From: an uncultured Latescibacterota bacterium
GTDB taxonomy: Bacteria; Latescibacterota; UBA2968; UBA8231
Length of the DNA: 64,000 nucleotides
Direction: 5' to 3'
NCBI GenBank assembly: GCA_958295495.1
Contig: OY282352.1
Location: forward strand, 5,650,049-5,714,048
Part shown: positions 9,990-17,190 of the stretch, piece after piece
Numbering within the stretch: the stretch's first letter is position 1
How the letters are laid out: the number at the start of each line of letters is the position of its first letter
Made by a program: the position numbers and the translations under genes
The notes under the pieces: generated by a model
Databases searched by the model: none
Seen by the model: only the letters and a program-made list of their open reading frames with translations
What the model was told of the DNA's origin: nothing

Positions 9990-12131
9990 ATGACGGAGTA
10001 CTGGTTTGGTTGGGAGCCGCCTAACTCATCGAAAGCAAGCAGGGCCTCGGAGACAGAACTCTTGCGCGCATTGGTACAGGTGCTCAGCTACGCAGTGCAT
10101 CACAACTCATCGAAAGCGAACAGGTCCTCGGAGACAACTCCTGCCGGGCAGAGTGATGGCGACCGTGCGTTCGTTGCATCGGTCATTGAGGACGCTCTGA
10201 GTAGTATGACGCGAGCCATCGAGGTTATCAAGAAGACACAGAAAAGCGGGGGAAAGACCGACGTCTTGAAAGGAGATGCTCCCGACAAGGTACAGGAGAG
10301 CCTCGACAAGGTGGCGAAGGCCATCCAGGCCCAAAGCTCCCTGCTCAGGCAAGAGCTCCACCACTACCGGAACGGGCTGGAGTGGGACAAGCTGTGCGTG
10401 GTGATATATGGTCCCACTAATTCGGGCAAGAGTACCATCATCGAGGCCCTCGCGTGCGGCGATGGACAGACCATCGGGACGGGAGAAAAGGACTACACAC
10501 TAAAGTCCCGAGAGAGCCAATTCGGACCACTTTTGTTGGTGGACACTCCGGGAATCGAGGGAGGGGAGGGAGAGTTGCGCCTTGGTACGCAGGCAGCCGT
10601 TCGCAAGGCGCATGTTGTTCTTGTCGTCACGGGGACGGGCAAGGAACCCGAGAAAGGCGTTCTGGATAAAGTTGCCGAAGATGCCCAGCGCGCCGGGGAG
10701 ATCTTGTCGATCCTCAACGTGCGGGGTCGCCCCATGGCCTACAAGCGTCGGACTTGCTTGGGCACACGGAATACATCCAGGCTAGAGGAGCGCATCCGGC
10801 TAGCCATGTCGCAAGTTTTTGCTGATCGGTACACCGAGCACCTGAATCTCAACGCCTACCTCGCTTTTGTCGCCGCTCCCAGGGCGTCCGAGTTTTCCTC
10901 GGAGCAGCATCAATGTGATCGAAAACACACCGCCGAGATATTCGGCTCCATTGACAAGGCGGTTACGTTTTCGGGCATCGGCCAGTTAGTCGCCAAGCTC
11001 GATGAACTGAGACGCGAGGCGCAACCGCGAATTCTTTGGGGGAACGGTTTTAAGGCGATTACGGCGTTAGGGGACGTAAGTTCAAATTTCTCGAAGGCTG
11101 CGTCGTCGCTGGATGACGCGACCAAGCTCTGGAACAAGGCCATTCGAGACGCCAGAGTTGAATCGAGTTTAGCCATCAGGCGCTCACGAGCCAAGGTCGA
11201 ACAGGCGATTTCGTCTCGGCTGTCTTGCCTGTCAAACGAGTTGAATGCAACCTTCCAAGGCGAAGTAAACAGTGGTCTCTCGTTGAGCACGTTAAAGCGT
11301 AAGTTCCGAAGTGCCATCAAGAGTGCCGAACCCGACCTACGGGAGATCATTGACGAGGAACTCAACGCGCTCCGCGAGGATCTGAAGGTTGAGATGGACC
11401 GGTTCCACGAGCACATGAACGTACGGCTCTTCGTCGCCGATTTCGATCTCACTGACATAGATAAAATTCTCCGCGATGTCTCCCTGTCTGTTGGGCGGGA
11501 AGTGGTCAACGTGGTCCAGAGCATCTTGGGCATAGTACGCATAGCTTTGACCAACACCATCGCCGCGATTGTTGCAGGGATCGTGGCAGCGCTGCGGAAG
11601 ATTTGGGAATGGTTCGGTGGCGGCAAGCGCAGGCGGAAACGCAGGGCAAGGACTAAGGCTGGTCATTTAATAAATCGCGAGATGACCAAGATTCAGAAAA
11701 AGTTAGGGGATGAGCTCGACGGAGGTTGGGACAAGCTAGATGACCAAGTCTTGTCACACCTCGATGATGAGGAGCGACTGGCCTCGGCTTTCCAGAACGC
11801 CTCCGACAGACTAAAAGAAGAGGCCATCACTCTTGACATCGCCGCCACGCAGCTCACCACGCGCTTCCTGCAGATCGGCGACAGCGTCCCGGAACGCGAC
11901 CTGCTGATTCCGGTTCGGAGGGCCGAAGGTGACGGCATTGACCTGCTCGTGCATGTGGGCAAGGGGTCATGGGAGTTGCCACGGCTTTCAACACTTCCCA
12001 GACTCCATAGCTACCCCGACGCCAGTGCCGTTCGACGGGCGGATTGCATGACTCGGGAGCAGCAAGAGCGTGCCTACATAGTGGCCAAACGAATGAGGAA
12101 TTCAGAGAGGAAGGGGAGAATTCATGGCTAG
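9990..12131 (+). CDS. Dynamin-like GTPase, first of a pair (LeoB-like position)
   Basis: About 713 aa from the ATG at 9990, which has GGAG at 9980-9983; in-frame ATGs at 9960 and 9978 are alternatives. The P-loop GPTNSGKST is at residues 141-149 and the G3 motif DTPG starts at D185. No canonical N/TKxD G4 is visible; LNVRG is the likely equivalent. The C-terminal half is helical. It contains a hydrophobic paddle-like segment at about residues 510-540 ('SILGIVRIALTNTIAAIVAG') followed by a polybasic patch (KRRRKRRARTK), suggesting membrane insertion. The stop overlaps the next GTPase gene by 8 bp. Paired bacterial dynamin-like proteins (LeoA/LeoB type) remodel membranes and some act in phage defence. 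The specific role here is inferred. Confidence 0.8.
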   Translation: MTEYWFGWEPPNSSKASRASETELLRALVQVLSYAVHHNSSKANRSSETTPAGQSDGDRAFVASVIEDALSSMTRAIEVIKKTQKSGGKTDVLKGDAPDKVQESLDKVAKAIQAQSSLLRQELHHYRNGLEWDKLCVVIYGPTNSGKSTIIEALACGDGQTIGTGEKDYTLKSRESQFGPLLLVDTPGIEGGEGELRLGTQAAVRKAHVVLVVTGTGKEPEKGVLDKVAEDAQRAGEILSILNVRGRPMAYKRRTCLGTRNTSRLEERIRLAMSQVFADRYTEHLNLNAYLAFVAAPRASEFSSEQHQCDRKHTAEIFGSIDKAVTFSGIGQLVAKLDELRREAQPRILWGNGFKAITALGDVSSNFSKAASSLDDATKLWNKAIRDARVESSLAIRRSRAKVEQAISSRLSCLSNELNATFQGEVNSGLSLSTLKRKFRSAIKSAEPDLREIIDEELNALREDLKVEMDRFHEHMNVRLFVADFDLTDIDKILRDVSLSVGREVVNVVQSILGIVRIALTNTIAAIVAGIVAALRKIWEWFGGGKRRRKRRARTKAGHLINREMTKIQKKLGDELDGGWDKLDDQVLSHLDDEERLASAFQNASDRLKEEAITLDIAATQLTTRFLQIGDSVPERDLLIPVRRAEGDGIDLLVHVGKGSWELPRLSTLPRLHSYPDASAVRRADCMTREQQERAYIVAKRMRNSERKGRIHG

Positions 12132-13758
12132 TGTGAACACGGACAGTTTCACGAACGCGAAGGAGCGGGCGAGAGAACGCTTGGATGGGCTACAGTACGC
12201 TTGCAAGAAGTGCGAGGAGAGTCTCTCCGTTGAGACACAGGACGTACAGGACAAGGTCACTAGGGTACGAGCCCGCCTCGAAAAGGAGGTATTCGAGGTC
12301 GCGTTCTTCGGGGCGTTCAGCGATGGCAAGTCCACCATCATCGCTGCTCTGACCAGATCCTTTGACATCCCTATCTCAGTGGAACCCACAACGGATAGAG
12401 TGGAACGCTACCGCCACGGTGATTGGATATTAGTGGACACGCCCGGAACCTTCGGAGACAGGCTGTTGCACGACGCTGTCTCCCAGTCATATATCTCCGA
12501 GGCCGACCTAGTGGTCTTCGTGGTGAACGCCGTCAACCCTCTCCCGAATAGTCAGGAGGAACTCGTGCGGTGGATGTTGGTAGATATTGATAAGGAGCCG
12601 CATGTCATCTTCGCCATCAATCGCATGGACGAAGTCGCCAACTTGGAAGACACCGCCGACTTTGAGCACTACGTACAGGTGAAGCGACGGACCTTGCTGC
12701 AGACGCTGCATGGTATCTGCGGCAGGCCCTGCGAGCCCACCGTGGTTGCCATCTCAGCCGATCCCTACGAGCAGGGAATTGAGGACTGGCTGGACAATCA
12801 TTCCGAGGAGTACAAGCACTTATCGAGGCTCCAGAGCCTGATCGTTGCCATTGAGGAGCACCTCGACATAGCTGCGGAACAGATCCAAGCCAACGCTGGC
12901 ATGTCATCTGTGCAGCATGGCATTGATACTATCCTTGAAAGGATTAAGGGGCTTAATGAGGCTCTTCAGCCTGCCCACGAGATGTTGGTGCAACGAGTGA
13001 CGAAACTCGCTCAGGAACGCGACAGGCTTGGGCAACTGGTGAGCGAGGCTTACCTAGGCATCCGCAAAGACGTCGAGTCCATGCACAGTGATCTCTTGAG
13101 AGGCATAGACGCCTGCGAAGACCAAAGTGCCCTCAAAAACCTGATCGAACGAGATATCGGCGAAGACGGCAAGATCTTGGAAAGGAAGATCACCAACATC
13201 GTGGAGCACTGGGGGAAGACCCTGACGGGGCAAGCCAATCCCATCTTCAAACAGATCTGCGCGAGCATGGAGGAAAACGCTAGCCTATTCGGTACCCTCA
13301 TGGAGCGTGTCGGGTCGGAACTCGCCAAGGCACTCCCGAAGGTTTTCGGCGGAAACCCCCGTCAGATCGCCGATGGCATCCTGGGCATCCGAAACAAACT
13401 GAATATCCCCCTAAAGTTCAAGCCTTTTGGGGCCTTGAAGCTTGCCAAGTTCCTCAAGAAGGTCGCTTGGCTGGCCCCTCTTATAGAGGGGGTGCCGACC
13501 GTGATAGCCATCTTCCGAGACCACAAACTGGCATCTGAGGTCGCCAAGCTCAAGGAAGTTATCAAGCAAGGGAAGGAAGAATTCTTTGGGACCTTCTCCC
13601 GCAACGAGTTCGAGCGGCAGGCCTGCCCAGGGCTGGCCGAGATACGGCAGATGGCCGAGGAGCAAGAGATTAAGCTCCTCCAAGTAGAGAAGAAGCTCCG
13701 GGCCATTGACGATGCGGTCCTCGATTTTCGGAATCTGATGCATCATAGATGGAAATAG
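12124..13758 (+). CDS. Dynamin-like GTPase, second of a pair (LeoA-like)
   Basis: A 544-aa dynamin-family GTPase. G1 is GAFSDGKST (residues 63-71), G2-type threonines lie in 'SVEPTTDRV', G3 is DTPG (D105) and G4 is NRMD (166-169). A long helical stalk follows. It contains a hydrophobic segment at about 420-450 ('FLKKVAWLAPLIEGVPTVIA') that could be the membrane-binding tip. The ATG at 12124 lies inside the upstream GTPase gene and has GGGGAG 5 nt before it, indicating translational coupling. This arrangement resembles the LeoA/HP0731 dynamin-like group, in which two different GTPases form a hetero-oligomer. The function of this pair is not established. Confidence 0.85.
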   Translation: MASVNTDSFTNAKERARERLDGLQYACKKCEESLSVETQDVQDKVTRVRARLEKEVFEVAFFGAFSDGKSTIIAALTRSFDIPISVEPTTDRVERYRHGDWILVDTPGTFGDRLLHDAVSQSYISEADLVVFVVNAVNPLPNSQEELVRWMLVDIDKEPHVIFAINRMDEVANLEDTADFEHYVQVKRRTLLQTLHGICGRPCEPTVVAISADPYEQGIEDWLDNHSEEYKHLSRLQSLIVAIEEHLDIAAEQIQANAGMSSVQHGIDTILERIKGLNEALQPAHEMLVQRVTKLAQERDRLGQLVSEAYLGIRKDVESMHSDLLRGIDACEDQSALKNLIERDIGEDGKILERKITNIVEHWGKTLTGQANPIFKQICASMEENASLFGTLMERVGSELAKALPKVFGGNPRQIADGILGIRNKLNIPLKFKPFGALKLAKFLKKVAWLAPLIEGVPTVIAIFRDHKLASEVAKLKEVIKQGKEEFFGTFSRNEFERQACPGLAEIRQMAEEQEIKLLQVEKKLRAIDDAVLDFRNLMHHRWK

Positions 13759-13763
13759 AACAG

Positions 13764-14005
13764 ATGAACCAGGTGATATTCTGCGAACCCTCAGCGAAAC
13801 GCCTGAACGCTTCGCCGAAGAAGGGTGCCTGATGATAGCCATCAAACTATTTGAACTTGGACATCTGTCTTCTGGGCAAGCCGCTCGGTTTCCGGGTATG
13901 GAACGCATCGTGTTTTTAGATGCCTTAAAGTCCTACCAAGTATCGGCCATCAATCTGTCCCCGGAAGAATTGGCAAAGGATTTCTTCCATGCCAAGAACC
14001 TGTAG
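13764..14005 (+). pseudogene. UPF0175-type antitoxin remnant, frameshifted
   Basis: The frame ending at the TAG at 14003 reads 'DILRTLSETPERFAEEGC', then 'IAIKLFELGHLSSGQAA' and 'GMERIVFLDALKSYQV'. This matches the UPF0175 antitoxin pattern of a helix, a 'G.lS.g.AA...gm.r..Fl..L' core and an acidic tail. A plausible original start, ATG at 13764 (MNQVIF), is in another frame, so a small deletion or frameshift appears to have removed the segment between MNQV and DILRTL. An internal ATG at 13832 could still give a 57-aa product. It follows the dynamin GTPase genes directly. UPF0175 genes are normally paired with a PIN-like (DUF3368) toxin, and none is seen. Confidence 0.6.
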
Positions 14006-14086
14006 CGTCGATACATCCCCGCTACTTTACTTCTAACGAATGGACCAAGTACTGACCAGTTTGGCAGAATTCAAAGGAGAATCGCC

Positions 14087-14302
14087 ATGACAGACATATC
14101 TTTCGACGATTTCGTCAACCAACAGATCGCTAAGACCGAGCCGTCAATCGACTGGCCCCAAAGACGCGACGCGTGGAAAATATCGACGCGGCCTCCGAAC
14201 ATCAATACATCGAACTTGAAGAGGAGTCTTTCCTTGCCTCAATATGGAAGTTGCGAATGCTTAGCTCGCGGAAAATCACGTTTTCTGGTGAACATCTTCT
14301 GA
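14087..14302 (+). pseudogene. Small hypothetical protein, probably frameshifted
   Basis: The 71-aa frame starts with a good ribosome-binding site (AGGAGA, about 9 nt before the ATG). Its N terminus ('DISFDDFVNQQIAK', then 'IDWPQRRDAW') looks like a small-protein family with an acidic start and an 'IDW..R...W' motif. After residue ~32 the composition becomes atypical (Ser/Pro/Arg/Cys). From about 14172 the -1 frame is more protein-like ('VENIDAASEHQYIELEEES', 'SSRKITFSGEHLL') and stays open to about 14334. I infer a frameshift. The family is unnamed to me, and a real short protein cannot be excluded. Confidence 0.4.
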
Positions 14303-14314
14303 GGAGGACAAATC

Positions 14315-15469
14315 GTGAAGATCACCAATGTTGAAGTCATTCATTTTCGCACCCAGCACCGCGGCCGCAGTGCTGGCTCGCGCTGGGGCTACGGCGTGTG
14401 GATTGACGACGAGGAGGTGGAGAGCACCGCTGCGATCACCCGAATCTCCACCGACGAAGGCGTCACAGGTCATAGCTTGGGCGGCAGCAAGGCGACCATG
14501 GAAGGGGCCGTCAAAAATCTTCTAGTCGGCGAGGATCCACTAAACCGCGAGAAACTATGGCACTGGATGGACCAGATGTCCACGTTTGGCCACAGCCTCG
14601 CCGAACACGAACTCGGCATTGTCGATTGCGCGCTGTGGGATCTGGCGGGGCAAAAAGCTGGTATGCCCGCGTACCAACTCTTGGGCGGCACCCGCGACAA
14701 GGTCGAAGCATACGCCAGCACGTACCCGAACTTGGGCGGCCCCGAAGTGTATGAAGACTTGGCGCGAGAGTGCGTAGCGCGCGGTTATAAAGCCTTCAAA
14801 GTACACGCCAACATCTGCTGGAATCCGCACGCGCGGGCGCCGGCGCCGCAACTGCCGGGATTTCCCAAAGAGGATGTGGCGATCTGTCGCGCCGTGCGCG
14901 AGGCCGTGGGCGACGACATCGTCCTGATGCTCGATCCGTTTGGGGTCTATACCTTGGAGGAATCGCTGTGGGTCGCCCGGGAACTGGAAGCATTGAACTA
15001 CTACTGGTTGGAACACCCGATGGTCGAGACGCGCGTGGAGGCCTACCGCCGCCTGACCGAGCAGACCGCCATCGCGATATGTTCCCCCGAACACGTCAAG
15101 GGCGGGCCCTTTGCGCGGGCCGAGTGGCTGTTGCAGGGAGCTTGCGACATGCTGCGCATCGACGTGAATTACGGCGGCATCACCGGCTGCTGGAAGCTCA
15201 TCAATTTGTGCCAACTCTACGGCGTGCAATGCGAACTGCACGGGGTGGGTGCCCCGCATCTGCATTTGGCCGCGGCTGCCCCCGCAGCCACCTGCCGCTA
15301 TTACGAGCGCGGCCTGTTGCGCCCCGGGCGCGAGTACGATGCAAGTCCGCCGCACCTCGAGCAGATTGCCGATCCCATGGATGGCGAAGGATGCGTACAC
15401 GTATCGCAGGAACCGGGGCTGGGGATAGCCTACAACTGGGATTATATCAATGACAATCGCATTGATTGA
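14315..15469 (+). CDS. Mandelate racemase / muconate lactonizing enzyme family protein (enolase superfamily)
   Basis: A 384-aa protein starting at a GTG with GAGGAGG at 14301-14307. It has the enolase-superfamily capping domain (1-130) and barrel. The second-strand motif is K162-V-H164 rather than the KxK of mandelate racemase. Metal ligands are D207, E233 and E259, and the His-Asp dyad is D283 ('RIDVNYGGITG') and H309 ('CELHG'). These place it in the mandelate-racemase subgroup, which abstracts a proton alpha to a carboxylate and is usually a sugar-acid dehydratase. The KxH variant argues for dehydratase rather than racemase activity. The substrate is unknown. It stands alone between decayed TA genes and a glycosyltransferase. 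Confidence 0.85.
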   Translation: MKITNVEVIHFRTQHRGRSAGSRWGYGVWIDDEEVESTAAITRISTDEGVTGHSLGGSKATMEGAVKNLLVGEDPLNREKLWHWMDQMSTFGHSLAEHELGIVDCALWDLAGQKAGMPAYQLLGGTRDKVEAYASTYPNLGGPEVYEDLARECVARGYKAFKVHANICWNPHARAPAPQLPGFPKEDVAICRAVREAVGDDIVLMLDPFGVYTLEESLWVARELEALNYYWLEHPMVETRVEAYRRLTEQTAIAICSPEHVKGGPFARAEWLLQGACDMLRIDVNYGGITGCWKLINLCQLYGVQCELHGVGAPHLHLAAAAPAATCRYYERGLLRPGREYDASPPHLEQIADPMDGEGCVHVSQEPGLGIAYNWDYINDNRID

Positions 15470-15495
15470 GAGGGATGTGCTGAGCAGGTGAGCTG

Positions 15496-17190
15496 ATGCT
15501 CATTGCCAGCCATCCGCGGTGGGCACCGGGGATCGTCTTTGTACTGGCACTGAGCCTGCGCTTGGTACATGCGTTCCAGATGTCGGCTAGTCCTCTTTTT
15601 ACTATGCCGGCGGTAGATGCAGCCACCTACGCCGAACAGGCCGCTAGCCTAGCCGCAGGTAACTGGTTGGGACGCGGCCAAGGCCCATTCTGGCAGCCCC
15701 CGCTCTATCCTTATTTCCTAGGCGCAATCAAGCTCGCATTCCCAGAATCCTTTTACTACGTATCCCGCTTTGCACAGGCACTAATCGGCGGCCTTACCTG
15801 TGTGGTGCTGTACTGGGTCGGGCAGCGAATTTTTGCGGCGGGCGTCGGTTTTATCGGCGGACTCATTGCGGCGGTGTACGGGCCGCTAATCTATTTTGAC
15901 GCCCGGCTCTTGCCGGTTGGGTTAGCTACTCTTCTTACCCTTGTAAGTCTCTTGCTGTTAATGCGCGCGGTCGAGCGGCCGACGAGACCCATTTTTGTGG
16001 CCGCGGGTTTTGCGCTGGGCCTCGCATCCCTTACCGCGGCGATTCTCGCGCCCTTGATCCCGGGCGTGGCCATCTGGCTGTCGTGTTGGTTGCGGAAAAA
16101 CGCGGTGCCTTTTCTGCTGGGAGCGGTGCTGGCGATCGCCCCGGTGACGTTGAGAAATTACACCATCGGCGGGGACCTCGTGCCGATCTCCTATAACGGA
16201 GGGGTGAATTTCTACATAGGGAACAACGCAAATGCCGCGCAGACGCTCGCTTTGCGCCCAGGCTGGGAATGGGAAAAACTGGTTGCTCTGCCGCTGCGGG
16301 AAGGGATCGCGCGCCCTGCCGCCAAGTCCCAGTTTTTTTACCTGCGGGCTCTTGAGTACATACAGAATGCGCCCTTCGATTACATGGGATTGCTGGCCGC
16401 AAAAACGGCCCAGTTCTGGCGTGGTGATGAAGTAGAGCGCAATCAGGAAATGTACTATTGGCGGAAGTATTCAAGCGTTCTCGCGGGTACGTTGTGGAAG
16501 TGGGGGGTGGCTTTTCCCTTTGGCTTGGTAAGCCCGCTCGCGCTGCTGGGTCTGCTGGTGTACATCCGGCGGCGTGGCATTGCGCTGCCGGTGCTTTTCG
16601 TCCTCGGCTATAGCTTCGCGGTCATCTCCTTTTTTGTCGCGGCCCGCTATCGCCTGCCGATCGTGCCGCTGCTGATTCTGTTCGCCGCGTACGGGGGGAG
16701 CTGGCTGTGTGCGAGGTGGCGGCAGCAATCCTTTCGCCAAGCACTTTTGCCGACGGCTGTTGTCGCCCTCTTGGCGGTGTTGGCAAATTGGGCTCTGCCA
16801 CCGATGGATGGGCGGGGCAAGGCCGCCACGCACAACGACTTGGGCAACGCCTACTTGCAACAAGGCCGCTACGAGTTGGCCTTGTTGAAATACGAACAGG
16901 CCACGCGGCTCGACTCGACGTATTGGCAGGCTTGGTTCAACCTCGGTTCGCTACGGGCGCTGCGCGGCGATTTGCGCGGCGCGCTACCCATCTTTCTGAA
17001 CGTGTTGGAGCACGAGCGGGAACGCGCTGACGTGTGGAGCAATGTGGCCGGCGTCTATGTGGGGTTGGGGCAATATAAGCAGGCGGCCGAGGTGCTCGAA
17101 CAGGCTGTGGTGGCGGCACCGCGCGAGGATATATACGCGGCGTTGGAGAGGGTGTACGCAATGCTGGGGCGGCCGCGAGGGACCAAGTGA
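15496..17190 (+). CDS. GT39/ArnT-like membrane glycosyltransferase with C-terminal TPR repeats
   Basis: A 564-aa multi-pass protein. The N-terminal ~410 residues carry about ten hydrophobic segments and a periplasmic-loop motif after the first helix ('PAVDAATYAEQA', with the D/E pattern of GT-C enzymes), as in dolichyl-phosphate-mannose or lipid-linked-sugar transferases. The C-terminal ~140 residues contain tetratricopeptide units ('NDLGNAYLQQGRYELALLKY', 'YWQAWFNLGSLRALRGD', 'VWSNVAGVYVGLGQYKQAAE'). It probably transfers a sugar from a lipid carrier at the outer face of the inner membrane. Its stop overlaps the next start (GTGA at 17187-17190), so it is coupled to the SGNH-like gene. Confidence 0.8.
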   Translation: MLIASHPRWAPGIVFVLALSLRLVHAFQMSASPLFTMPAVDAATYAEQAASLAAGNWLGRGQGPFWQPPLYPYFLGAIKLAFPESFYYVSRFAQALIGGLTCVVLYWVGQRIFAAGVGFIGGLIAAVYGPLIYFDARLLPVGLATLLTLVSLLLLMRAVERPTRPIFVAAGFALGLASLTAAILAPLIPGVAIWLSCWLRKNAVPFLLGAVLAIAPVTLRNYTIGGDLVPISYNGGVNFYIGNNANAAQTLALRPGWEWEKLVALPLREGIARPAAKSQFFYLRALEYIQNAPFDYMGLLAAKTAQFWRGDEVERNQEMYYWRKYSSVLAGTLWKWGVAFPFGLVSPLALLGLLVYIRRRGIALPVLFVLGYSFAVISFFVAARYRLPIVPLLILFAAYGGSWLCARWRQQSFRQALLPTAVVALLAVLANWALPPMDGRGKAATHNDLGNAYLQQGRYELALLKYEQATRLDSTYWQAWFNLGSLRALRGDLRGALPIFLNVLEHERERADVWSNVAGVYVGLGQYKQAAEVLEQAVVAAPREDIYAALERVYAMLGRPRGTK

